From assembly GCF_015070385.1 (NCBI RefSeq), contig NZ_JADCSA010000004.1, positions 220,539-255,446 on the forward strand: 34,908 bases of DNA. The letters are read 5' to 3'. Shown here piece by piece: positions 24,649-32,781 of the stretch; position 1 is the stretch's first letter, and the number at the start of each line of letters is the position of its first letter. The DNA is from Nocardioides malaquae (GTDB taxonomy: Bacteria; Actinomycetota; Actinomycetes; Propionibacteriales; Nocardioidaceae). Below the pieces are notes generated by a model. The model did not search any database, was not told where the DNA came from, and was given only the letters and a program-made list of their open reading frames with translations. Made by a program: the position numbers and the translations under genes.

Positions 24649-25262
24649 ACCGCACGACCAGGACCGCCGACAGCTGGCAGATCATGCTCCCGCCCGGATG
24701 GGTCACCGTGCCGACCGACCCCGAGAAGTCGCGTGCGGCCGTGCATGCGGTCGGTGCGCGGCTGGTCCGTGACAAGCACCGTGACGAGCTGGTCAAGGCG
24801 CGCATCGAGGTCGAGCAGACGCTGATGGCCCAGGTCGAGCAGGCGCGCAAGCAGGGCGCCGCTGCCGTGCACAGCCTCGTCGAACCGATCCGCGGTGTGC
24901 CGGTCTCGGCCTCCCTCGTGGTCACCGAGCTGACGCTCCCGACCGACGAGGAGATGAAGTCTGGTCTGGCGCAGGTCTTCGGCAACGCCGTCGGGGTGCT
25001 GGAGAACGAACAGGTCGAGATCGCCGGGCTGCACGGCCTGCGACGCCGTCGCCGCGCGCCGATGGAGCTGCCCGAGGGCACGCCTGCCGACATGGAGGCG
25101 TGGGAGACCCACCTCGACTACGTGTTGGCCACCGGGCCCGACGACTACCTGCTGCTCAACTACGCGACCGTCACCGACCCGATCGCCGACGAGCTGGTGG
25201 TGCTCTTCGACGCCATCACCTCGACGCTGCACCGCACCGAGACGCCGACGCCGTCCGGCTGA
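24645..25262 (+). CDS. Hypothetical soluble protein, last gene of the operon
   Basis: This 205-residue cytosolic protein starts at a GTG overlapping the previous stop (GTGA). It opens with WQIMLPPGWVTVPTD, then a long amphipathic helix (about 30-70, DKHRDELVKARIEVEQTLMAQ). Strands SASLVVTELTL and YLLLNYATV follow, with a closing helix DELVVLFDAITSTLHR. The Trp-x-x-x-x-Pro-Pro-Gly-Trp opening and the closing pattern are common in Mog1/PsbP-like proteins of actinobacterial secretion loci; this is a fold-level guess. No catalytic residues are recognisable. It converges on pcnA with a 35-nt gap. Confidence 0.7.
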   Translation: MNRTTRTADSWQIMLPPGWVTVPTDPEKSRAAVHAVGARLVRDKHRDELVKARIEVEQTLMAQVEQARKQGAAAVHSLVEPIRGVPVSASLVVTELTLPTDEEMKSGLAQVFGNAVGVLENEQVEIAGLHGLRRRRRAPMELPEGTPADMEAWETHLDYVLATGPDDYLLLNYATVTDPIADELVVLFDAITSTLHRTETPTPSG

Positions 25263-25297
25263 GCGGGCGGCCCGGGCCGGTGGATCTGGCCGGTGGA

Positions 25298-26761
25298 TCA
25301 GGCCGGGTCGGTCTGCCGGGCGGCCCACCACTCACGCAGCGCGGCCTCCGCGGCCTCGGGGCTCTGCGGTCCCTCGTCCAGGCGCAGCTCCAGCAGGAAC
25401 TTGTAGGCCTCGCCGACCTCGCGGCCCGGCGGGATCCCGAGGATCTCCATGATCTGGGTGCCGTCGAGGTCGGGCCGCACGGCGGCCATCTCCTCCTGCT
25501 CGGCGAGCACGGCGATGCGGGCCTCGAGGTCGTCGTACGTCCGTCGCAGGCGCGCCGCCTTGCGCGCGTTGCGGGTGGTGCAGTCCGCCCGGGTCAGCAC
25601 GTGGAGCCGCTCGAGCTGGTCGCCGGCGTCGCGCACGTAGCGGCGCACGGCGGAGTCGGTCCACTCCCCCGAACCGTAGCCGTGGAAGCGCAGGTGCAGC
25701 TCGACGAGCTGGCCCACGGCGTCGATCTCGTCGTTGGAGAAGCGCAGCGCCTTCATCCGCTTGCGGGTGATCTTGGCGCCGACCACGTCGTGGTGGTGGA
25801 AGGTGACGGTGCCGTCGTCGAGGAACTTGCGGGTGCGCGGCTTGCCGACGTCGTGCATCAGCGCCGCGAAGCGGGCGACGAAGTCGGGGCCGCCCCCGAG
25901 ACGCTCCTCCTGGTCGATGGTCTGCTCGAGCACGGTGAGCGTGTGCTCGTAGACGTCCTTGTGGCGGTGGTGCTCGTCGCGCTCCAGCGCCAGCGCCGGC
26001 AGCTCGGGCAGCACCAGCTCGGCCAGTCCGGTCTCGACCAGGAGCGTCAGACCCCGACGCGGCCAGGGGGCGCAGATGAGCTTGACCAGCTCGTCGCGCA
26101 CGCGCTCGGCGGAGATGATCTCGATGCGCGAGGCCATCGCGCGCATCGCCTCGACCACCTCGGGGGCCACGTCGAAGCCGAGCTGGGCGGCGAAGCGGGC
26201 AGCGCGCATCATGCGCAGCGGGTCGTCGGAGAAGGAGTCCTCCGGACGCCCGGGCGTACGCAGCACGCGGTGCGCGAGGTCGACGACACCGCCGTGGGGG
26301 TCCTCGAAGGCCCGCTCGGGCACCTTCACCGCCATCGCGTTGACGGTGAAGTCGCGTCGTCCCAGGTCGCCGGCGAGCGAGTCGCCGAAGTCGACCTCGG
26401 GCTTGCGGGAGTCGGGGTCGTAGGACTCGGCGCGGTAGGTGGTGATCTCGACCTGCCAGTCGCCCTTGCGGCAGCCGATCGTGCCGAACGCACGACCCAT
26501 GTCCCAGGTGGCGTCGGCCCACCCCTTCAGCAACCGCTCGGTCTCGTCGGGTCGCGCGGAGGTGGTGAAGTCGAGGTCGTTCTGCAGACGACCGAGCATC
26601 GCGTCGCGCACCGGGCCGCCGACGAGGTGGAGCTCGTGCCCGGCAGCGGAGAAACGCTCACCCAAGGGGTCGATGATCTCACCGATCCGGTCGAGCTCGG
26701 CGCCCACGCGGGCCTGGATCTCCACCATGGTCGGGGCGGGGGGCAGGGCGGCGTCGGACAC
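25298..26761 (-). CDS. pcnA: CCA tRNA nucleotidyltransferase
   Basis: This enzyme adds or repairs the 3'-CCA end of tRNAs. The 487-residue protein matches the length of the actinobacterial enzyme (about 480 in M. tuberculosis). The head domain has LVGGPVRDAMLG and the metal-binding DLDFTT (Asp62, Asp64), then GRRDFTVNAMAV. A neck with DPLRMMRAARFAAQLGF follows. An HD domain has LMHDVGKP (His303-Asp304) and FHHHDVVGA. The GTG at 26761 is chosen because a TAGACT -10 box ends 8 nt upstream with no Shine-Dalgarno sequence. It is divergent from the DUF6049 gene, as in other actinobacteria, but the MutT/NUDIX gene common between them is absent. Confidence 0.95.
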   Translation of the reverse strand: MSDAALPPAPTMVEIQARVGAELDRIGEIIDPLGERFSAAGHELHLVGGPVRDAMLGRLQNDLDFTTSARPDETERLLKGWADATWDMGRAFGTIGCRKGDWQVEITTYRAESYDPDSRKPEVDFGDSLAGDLGRRDFTVNAMAVKVPERAFEDPHGGVVDLAHRVLRTPGRPEDSFSDDPLRMMRAARFAAQLGFDVAPEVVEAMRAMASRIEIISAERVRDELVKLICAPWPRRGLTLLVETGLAELVLPELPALALERDEHHRHKDVYEHTLTVLEQTIDQEERLGGGPDFVARFAALMHDVGKPRTRKFLDDGTVTFHHHDVVGAKITRKRMKALRFSNDEIDAVGQLVELHLRFHGYGSGEWTDSAVRRYVRDAGDQLERLHVLTRADCTTRNARKAARLRRTYDDLEARIAVLAEQEEMAAVRPDLDGTQIMEILGIPPGREVGEAYKFLLELRLDEGPQSPEAAEAALREWWAARQTDPA

Positions 26762-26769
26762 GAGGAGCC

Positions 26770-26775
26770 AGTCTA
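26770..26775 (-). promoter_or_regulatory. -10 box of pcnA, near-leaderless
   Basis: TAGACT on the minus strand matches TANNNT and lies 8 nt before the GTG at 26761. Transcription would begin at or next to the start codon. No -35 was recognised. Confidence 0.5.
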
Positions 26776-26839
26776 GGCCACGTCGGCACGGGTCCCACCG
26801 TCGTCGCGAGGCCTCCCGGCGCACCGGGGTGGTGGCAAC

Positions 26840-26845
26840 TAGAGT
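26840..26845 (+). promoter_or_regulatory. -10 box of the DUF6049-murJ operon, leaderless
   Basis: TAGAGT lies 6 nt before the GTG at 26852, the spacing of a leaderless transcript, and supports that start over the ATG seven codons in. It is about 65 nt from the divergent pcnA -10 box. Confidence 0.5.
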
Positions 26846-26851
26846 CGAGCC

Positions 26852-29113
26852 GTGCTCCGCCGCTCTCCGATGACGTCCGCGTGCGCGCTCGTGGTCTCGC
26901 TGGGGCTGCTGGGCGCGGGCACCGCGACCGGTGCCAGCCTTTCGGCTGCCGCCGTGCCCGTCACCGGGGTCGTCGCAGGGCGTACGCCCGTGGCCGCGGT
27001 CGAGGTCGAGACCGCCGACCCGTTGACGGTGCGGATCGAGGAGATGAGCCCCGCCGTGCTGACCGGCGGCGGCGCGGTGACCCTCTCGGGCACCGTCACC
27101 AACGCCAGCGACGAGACCTGGACCGAGATCAACCTGGCACCCTTCCGCAGCGCCTTCCCGATCACCGACACCGCGACCCTCAACGCGGCCGCCGCCCTGC
27201 CCGACGACGCCTACGTGGGCGACCGGCTCACCGACGTCGCGGCGATCCACAAGATCGACGAGCTGGCTCCCGGCGCCTCGGCCTCCTTCACCACCCGGAT
27301 CCCACGCGAACGGCTGGGCAGCTCGCCCGGCGTCTACTGGGTGGGCGTGCACGCGCGGGGCGTCACCGAGACCCAGCCGCGCGACGTCTTCACCGACGGC
27401 CGGGCGCGCACCTTCCTGCCGGTGGCCGACCGGGCGACCTCGCGCCTGCCCACGGCCGTGGTGCTGCCGATCCGTCTCCCGGTGGAGCACACCGCCGACG
27501 GGCAGGTCGACGGCACCGGTGACTGGGCGGCGCTGCTGGCCCCCGACGGTGAGCTGGGCGCCGTGCTCGAGACGGCCCGCGACCTCGAGGGCCAACCCGT
27601 CACCTGGCTGCTCGACCCGGCCGTGCCGCACGCGGTCGCCCGACTGGCGGCCGGCAACCCGGCCCGCACCGTCGAGGCCCTGCCCACCGAGCCCTCCGAG
27701 TCCCCCCAGCCGGAGGACGAGCTCGCGCCCGACGAGACCACCGCCCCGGTGATGCCCACGCCCGGCGAGGAGGCCACCGCCAACGAGGAGCCCGCCACCG
27801 ACGCGCTCACCGAGGCCGCCACCACGTGGCTCGACGACTTCACCGACGTCATGGCCGACGCGGAGGTGTTGAGCCTGCCCTACGGCGACATCGACGTCAC
27901 GACGGTCGCCGAGACCCGACCCCAGCTGGTCGACGACGCCTGGACCCGCTCCGAGCAGGTGCTCGAGGCGCTCGGGATCGACGCCACCCCCACCATCGCC
28001 CCGCCCGACGGACAGCTCTCCCGTGGTGCCGTGGAGGCGGCCGCGCCCGACGGCCTCGTCCTGCTGGCCGAGTCGGGCCTCGTCGAGGACGAGGGCCCCA
28101 GCCCCACAGCGGGCACCCTTCTGGGTCGGCGGTTCGCCGCCACCTCCGCGGGCGTCGCTGCGGGCGGTCCCGGCCCCGAGTCGCCCGGCACGCCCGTGGG
28201 CGTACGCCAGCGCGTCGCGGCCGAGGCGGCGCTGCGCGACGTGACCGGCGACCCGAACCCGCTCGTCGTCACGCCTCCCCGGGAGTGGGAGATGACCGAC
28301 GGCGCCGGGCCGCTGCTCGACCTGCTGTCGGGACCCCGCTTCCGTCTCCAGGGCGTCACCACCCTGGTCCGCGCCGCCCAGGGACCCACGCTCGGGGCCC
28401 GCTCGCTGGTCTCCCCCGCTGCGGACGGGCGCGACGCCCACGTGCCCGCGACCACGGTGCGCTCGGCGGTCCAGTGGGTGCGACGGGCCGCGCTGCTGGA
28501 GTCGGTGCTGACCAACCCGGCGGGCTTCGACGCGCAGGTGCGCGACGTCGCCCTGACCGAGCTCTCGCACCACACGCGGCGCCACCCGGAGGACGCGGCC
28601 GCCCGGATCGAGGCGGGGCGTGACCAGGTCGAGGACCTGCTCGGCGCGATCACCATCAGCGGCCCGGCCTCGGCGACCCTCTCGGGCGACTCCGGCACCA
28701 TCGGCACGACCCTGACCAACGACCTCGCGGTGCCGGTGACGGTCAACGTCGAGGTCGATCCCGCCTCGGAGATCTCCGTGGAGGTGCCCAACCCGGTGGC
28801 GATCGCGCCCCAGTCGCGGCGCCGGATGCTGCTCCAGACCTCCGCGAGCCGCGAGGGCGTCCAGTCGCTCACCCTGCGCCTCGCCGACGAACGGGGCCGG
28901 CCCCTCGGCGGTGAGCTCTCGGTGCAGGTGCGTGCCTCCCAGGTCGGCGGACTGCTGTGGCTGATCATGGGCGTCGGCGGCGTCGTGCTCTTCGGCGCGA
29001 TCGCGGTCCGGTGGTTCCGCCGCGGGCTCTCGGTCCGGGGCAAGCGGTTGGACGCCGCTCCTGAGCCGGCACCGGGCCCCGCTGCTGCCACCGGCGAGGC
29101 GGAGCAGGCATGA
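26852..29113 (+). CDS. DUF6049-family extracytoplasmic protein (Rv3909-like)
   Basis: This 753-residue protein has a signal peptide (hydrophobic ACALVVSLGLLGAGTATG within the first 27 residues). A large extracytoplasmic region starts with an Ig-like sandwich (VRIEEMSPAVLTGGG, VTLSGTVTNASDETW). A polysaccharide-deacetylase-like middle part has LPYGDIDVT near 347 and a Pro/Glu-rich insert near 275-315. A second beta-sandwich (LTNDLAVPVTVNVEV) follows, then one span near 695-720 (LWLIMGVGGVVLFGAIAV) and a short Arg-rich tail. This is the layout of the conserved gene directly before murJ in actinobacteria. The ATGA overlap with murJ supports a joint role in lipid II handling or envelope assembly. 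The biochemical function is not established. Confidence 0.88.
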   Translation: MLRRSPMTSACALVVSLGLLGAGTATGASLSAAAVPVTGVVAGRTPVAAVEVETADPLTVRIEEMSPAVLTGGGAVTLSGTVTNASDETWTEINLAPFRSAFPITDTATLNAAAALPDDAYVGDRLTDVAAIHKIDELAPGASASFTTRIPRERLGSSPGVYWVGVHARGVTETQPRDVFTDGRARTFLPVADRATSRLPTAVVLPIRLPVEHTADGQVDGTGDWAALLAPDGELGAVLETARDLEGQPVTWLLDPAVPHAVARLAAGNPARTVEALPTEPSESPQPEDELAPDETTAPVMPTPGEEATANEEPATDALTEAATTWLDDFTDVMADAEVLSLPYGDIDVTTVAETRPQLVDDAWTRSEQVLEALGIDATPTIAPPDGQLSRGAVEAAAPDGLVLLAESGLVEDEGPSPTAGTLLGRRFAATSAGVAAGGPGPESPGTPVGVRQRVAAEAALRDVTGDPNPLVVTPPREWEMTDGAGPLLDLLSGPRFRLQGVTTLVRAAQGPTLGARSLVSPAADGRDAHVPATTVRSAVQWVRRAALLESVLTNPAGFDAQVRDVALTELSHHTRRHPEDAAARIEAGRDQVEDLLGAITISGPASATLSGDSGTIGTTLTNDLAVPVTVNVEVDPASEISVEVPNPVAIAPQSRRRMLLQTSASREGVQSLTLRLADERGRPLGGELSVQVRASQVGGLLWLIMGVGGVVLFGAIAVRWFRRGLSVRGKRLDAAPEPAPGPAAATGEAEQA

Positions 29114-30846
29114 CCGATCGCCCCGACGCGTCGACCGACGCCCAGACCGACGAGGCGATGGCCGAGCCCATGGACGAGATCGCCCCGGGCCGCTCGCGCA
29201 CCGCGATGCAGGGCATCCTCGCCTCGAGCGCCCTGATGGCGGTCGGCACCCTCTTCTCCCGCTTCTCCGGGCTGATCCGCTCGGTGCTGCTCGCCGCGGC
29301 GCTGGGCAGCGCCACGATCGCGGCCGACGGCTACACCGTCGCCAACACGATCCCCAACATGCTCTACATCCTGCTGGCCGGCGGCGTCTTCAACGCGGTG
29401 CTGGTGCCCCAGCTGGTGCGGGCGTTGAAGAACGACCCCGACGGCGGCGAGGCCTACACCCACCGGATCATCACGCTCGGGTTGCTCTTCCTCGGCACCG
29501 TCACGGTGCTGCTGGTGGTCTTCGCCCCGCTGCTGATGCGGGTGGTGCTCGACGGCAAGTGGTTCGACGACGACCTGGCGGTGGCCCTGGACTCCGTCAT
29601 CACGCTGGCCCGCTGGTGCCTGCCGCAGGTCTTCTTCTACGGGATGTTCACGCTCGTGGGGCAGGTGCTCAACGCCCGCGGCAGCTTCGGGCCGATGATG
29701 TGGGCGCCGATCGCCAACAACCTGATCGCCGTCGGCGTGCTCGCCACCTACCTGTTCACCTACGGTCCGGTGGCCGGGCTCGTCGCCGACGGTCACTTCA
29801 CCGACGGCCAGATGGCCCTGCTCGGCCTGGGCTCCACGGTGGGGATCGCGGTGCAGCTGCTGGTGCTGCTGCCGTTCCTGCGGCGGGCGGGCTACCGCTT
29901 CCGCCCGCGCTTCGACTTCCGCGGCACCGGCCTGGGCCACACGCTGCGCCTGGGCATCTGGACCGTGCTCTTCGTGGTGGTCAACCAGGTCGCCTACGTC
30001 GTGGTCGTGCGGCTGCTCTCCGACGGCACCGCCAGTGGCGAGGCCGGTCAGTTCGTCTACTCCAACGCCTACATGATCACGCTGCTGCCGCACGGGGTGA
30101 TCACGGTGTCGCTGGTCACCGCCCTGCTGCCGCGCCTGTCGGCCTTCGCCGCGGAGCACGACGGTCGCTCTTTGGGCCGCACGCTGACCTCGACGCTGCG
30201 CACCGCCCTGCTGATGGTGCTGCCCTTCGCGGCGGTGCTGCCGATCCTGGGCACCGACGTGGCCAACGTGCTCTACGGCTACGGCGCGTCGAAGGGCGAG
30301 GCCTCCGCCTACGCCGGGGCGTTGGCGTTCTTCGGCGTGGCACTGGTCTTCTTCACCGTCCACTACTTCATGCTGCGGGGCTTCTACGCGCTCGAGCGGA
30401 CCCGCACGGTCTTCCTCATCCAGCTCGTGGTGGCGGGGGTCAACATCACCGCCGCGCTCGTCTTCACCGCCCTCGCGCCCGCCGGCCACGGACCCGCGGC
30501 GCTCGCTGCGGCGTACGCGAGTGCGTACGCCTGCGGTGCGGGGGTCAGCTGGCTGGTGCTCCGCCGAGCCCTCGGTGGCCTGGACGGGCCGCGGATGCTC
30601 CGCTTCGCCGTGCGGATCGGGCTCGTCACCGCGGTGGCCTCCGCGGTGTCGTGGGGGGTGTGGTGGCTGCTGGGCGGTTCCGACGCGGTGCCCACGCCGG
30701 CCACCTCCTTCGTGCGCGGTGCCGTGGTGGGCGTGGTGCACCTGGGGCTCTTCCTCGCCCTGGCCCGACTCCTGCACATCCGCGAGCTGACCGAACTGCT
30801 CGGACCTCTGCTCACCTCCGTGCGTCGGCGCCTGCCCGGGCGGTGA
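29110..30846 (+). CDS. murJ: Lipid II flippase MurJ (MviN)
   Basis: MurJ moves lipid II across the membrane for peptidoglycan synthesis. The 578-residue protein has a polar N-terminal extension of about 30 residues and about fourteen hydrophobic spans, the typical MOP-superfamily layout. Recognisable parts are SSALMAVGTLFSRFSGLIR near residue 37, TVANTIPNMLYILLAGGVFNA, GMFTLVGQVLNARG and YFMLRGFYALERT. Unlike the M. tuberculosis homologue, it ends after the membrane domain. The pseudokinase fused there is encoded by the next gene. The start overlaps the DUF6049 stop (ATGA). Confidence 0.95.
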   Translation: MTDRPDASTDAQTDEAMAEPMDEIAPGRSRTAMQGILASSALMAVGTLFSRFSGLIRSVLLAAALGSATIAADGYTVANTIPNMLYILLAGGVFNAVLVPQLVRALKNDPDGGEAYTHRIITLGLLFLGTVTVLLVVFAPLLMRVVLDGKWFDDDLAVALDSVITLARWCLPQVFFYGMFTLVGQVLNARGSFGPMMWAPIANNLIAVGVLATYLFTYGPVAGLVADGHFTDGQMALLGLGSTVGIAVQLLVLLPFLRRAGYRFRPRFDFRGTGLGHTLRLGIWTVLFVVVNQVAYVVVVRLLSDGTASGEAGQFVYSNAYMITLLPHGVITVSLVTALLPRLSAFAAEHDGRSLGRTLTSTLRTALLMVLPFAAVLPILGTDVANVLYGYGASKGEASAYAGALAFFGVALVFFTVHYFMLRGFYALERTRTVFLIQLVVAGVNITAALVFTALAPAGHGPAALAAAYASAYACGAGVSWLVLRRALGGLDGPRMLRFAVRIGLVTAVASAVSWGVWWLLGGSDAVPTPATSFVRGAVVGVVHLGLFLALARLLHIRELTELLGPLLTSVRRRLPGR

Positions 30847-30854
30847 TCCGGGCC

Positions 30855-30860
30855 TAGGAT
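30855..30860 (+). promoter_or_regulatory. -10 box upstream of the pseudokinase-sigM operon
   Basis: TAGGAT overlaps the ATG at 30859, so transcription from it would start near 30867. That excludes this ATG for its message and leaves the GTG at 30907, which has GGAGGG just upstream, as the start. This gives sigM a source of transcript separate from murJ. Confidence 0.45.
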
Positions 30861-30906
30861 GACCCGGAAGGGGCACCGCTGCCCGGACCACGAGACCTGG
30901 AGGGAC

Positions 30907-32781
30907 GTGTCAGCCTCGATCCGAGCCGGTGACGTCCTGGCCGGGCGTTACCGGATGGTGGACCTCCTCGGCGAGACCGAGGGCGGGTGGTTCTGGTGTG
31001 CCCACGACGAGGTGCTGCACCGACCGGTCGCCGTCCACCTCCTCGGCGCCGACAACGATCGCGCCACCACGCTCATGGACGCGGCCCGCCGCGCCGCGGT
31101 GCTCGACGACCGGCGCAACCTGCGCGTGCTCGACGCCGACACCACCGACTCGCTCGCCTTCGTCGTCAACGAGTGGGGCCAGGGCGAGTCGCTCGACCTC
31201 GTGCTGGCCGAGGAGCCGATGCTCCCCCAGCAGGCCGCCTGGGTGGTGGCCGAGGTCGCCGACACCATCGCCCGCGCCCACGCCGCCGGCGTCTCCCACG
31301 ACCACCTCGTGCCCGAGCACGTGCTCCTCGACGAGCACGGCGAGGTGCGCATCATCGGTCTCGCGGTCGACGCGGCCCTGCACGGCGTGCCGACGATGCG
31401 CCCGGAGGAGGACGTCACCCACCTCGCCTCCCTGCTGTACGCCTGCCTGACGGGCCGCTGGCCGGGCCCGGGTGCCTCCGTCGTGCCCGCTGCACCCACC
31501 GAGCACGACGGCACCGTGCTGCGCCCCCGGCAGGTGCGCGCCGGGATCCCGCGGCCCCTCGACCGGATCTGCGACGAGATGCTGCTCGGCGGACAGCACT
31601 CGCGCTCCCTGGGCCTCGGCGCGATGCTGGGCCACCGCGACGAGCACGACCTGACCACCCCCGACGGGGTGCGCGACGCCCTGCTGGAGTTCCTCGGTGA
31701 CCCCGGCGCCCAGGTGCCGCCGGAGGCCGGGGCCGGGACGGCCCGTCGCGGCGTGGTGCCGGTGATGCCCCCCGTGCCCGCCGCGGAGCAGACCGTCGCG
31801 ATCGCCGGCGACGACCTCACCGCCCGGGCGGACGCCCACCCCCGTCCCGACGACCGGGCGGAGCCCGAGGTGGAGACCGGGGAGACCCCCGCCGTCGACC
31901 CCGTGGAGGTGCCCACCGAGGCCGGCATGCCGGTCTTCCACGACGGCGACGTCGACGACGTGGAGTGGATGCGCGCCCGGGCCCACAAGCCCGCGCCGCC
32001 GCCGGAGTTCGAGCAGCCCGAGGAGCGTCCCCTCTTCGCCCCGGAGGGCGAGAACGGGGCCGGGTGGCGTCACCGCACCCACACGCCCCCCACGCCCCCG
32101 CGCTCCGACGACTACTGGCCCTGGGACACCGGCCACCCCTCGTCGCTGACCGGTTCGGGCTTCGTGCCGCCCGTGGCGGAGCCGGTGCCCGGACGTACGT
32201 GGATGCGGCTGGCGTGGATCGTGGGCATCGCCGCGCTGGTGCTCCTGGCCGTGGTGGCCGCCTACCAGCTCGGGCTCGGGGCCAACGACGACCCGCCCCC
32301 GGCCGACGACGAGATCCCCGCCGCCACCCCGACCGGTGAGCCCACCACCGCGGTGGCGGCCACCGCCACCGACTTCGACCCGGAGGGCGACCCGCCGGAG
32401 GAGTATCCCGAGGACGCCCCGCTCGCCGTCGACGGCGACCCCGCCACCGCGTGGGGCACCCAGACCTACGCGCAGCAGTTCGGCCCCGGCGGCCTCAAGT
32501 CCGGCGTCGGCCTGGTGCTCGACCTCGGGGGCAGCCAGGACGTGCGCCGGGTCCGGATCACCGTGCGCGGCGGCGACACCGCCGCCCAGGTCTACGTCAC
32601 CGACGGCGCGCCCACCGACCTCTCCGGCCTCGAGCCCGCAGGGGCCGGCACCGGCAACGACGTGATCACCGTCGACCTCGACGACGTGAGCGGCAGCCAC
32701 GTCGTGGTCTGGCTGACCCGGGTGCCGCTGGGCGCGGACGGCTTCCGCGGGGAGGTCGCCGAGGTCGAGGTGCTGCGGTGA
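30907..32781 (+). CDS. Membrane pseudokinase with extracytoplasmic discoidin-like domain (C-terminal part of mycobacterial MviN)
   Basis: From the GTG at 30907 (GGAGGG upstream) the product is 624 residues. Residues about 8-260 have a protein-kinase fold without catalytic residues. The Gly-loop is irregular (LGETEGGWFW), the VAVK lysine is His (VAVHLLG), HRD is SHDHLVPEH without the catalytic Asp, and DFG is IGLA. A long Pro/Thr/Glu-rich linker follows, then one span near 440-458 (WIVGIAALVLLAVVAAYQLGLG). The ectodomain (about 500-624) contains DGDPATAWGT and VLDLGGSQDVRRVRI, a galactose-binding/F5-8C-like sandwich. In M. tuberculosis the same modules are joined to MurJ and the pseudokinase recruits FhaA after phosphorylation. 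A similar role as regulator of MurJ is likely. Confidence 0.88.
   Translation: MSASIRAGDVLAGRYRMVDLLGETEGGWFWCAHDEVLHRPVAVHLLGADNDRATTLMDAARRAAVLDDRRNLRVLDADTTDSLAFVVNEWGQGESLDLVLAEEPMLPQQAAWVVAEVADTIARAHAAGVSHDHLVPEHVLLDEHGEVRIIGLAVDAALHGVPTMRPEEDVTHLASLLYACLTGRWPGPGASVVPAAPTEHDGTVLRPRQVRAGIPRPLDRICDEMLLGGQHSRSLGLGAMLGHRDEHDLTTPDGVRDALLEFLGDPGAQVPPEAGAGTARRGVVPVMPPVPAAEQTVAIAGDDLTARADAHPRPDDRAEPEVETGETPAVDPVEVPTEAGMPVFHDGDVDDVEWMRARAHKPAPPPEFEQPEERPLFAPEGENGAGWRHRTHTPPTPPRSDDYWPWDTGHPSSLTGSGFVPPVAEPVPGRTWMRLAWIVGIAALVLLAVVAAYQLGLGANDDPPPADDEIPAATPTGEPTTAVAATATDFDPEGDPPEEYPEDAPLAVDGDPATAWGTQTYAQQFGPGGLKSGVGLVLDLGGSQDVRRVRITVRGGDTAAQVYVTDGAPTDLSGLEPAGAGTGNDVITVDLDDVSGSHVVVWLTRVPLGADGFRGEVAEVEVLR

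Noticed and set aside
25275-25299. Two direct copies of GGCCGGTGGATC between the cargo operon and pcnA
   Set aside because: Two adjacent 13-nt units overlapping a stop codon; too short to call an attachment site or a terminator.
26762-28585. Extension of pcnA far upstream in the same frame
   Set aside because: The extra part is antisense to the DUF6049 gene and is not conserved sequence. The GTG at 26761 behind TAGACT explains the start.
27880-30891. 1003-residue minus-strand frame opposite DUF6049 and murJ
   Set aside because: Shadow of two well-supported genes; composition is low complexity.
30859-30906. ATG at 30859 as start of the pseudokinase gene
   Set aside because: It lies inside a TAGGAT -10 box and lacks a Shine-Dalgarno sequence. 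GTG at 30907 has GGAGGG and fits the start of the kinase fold.
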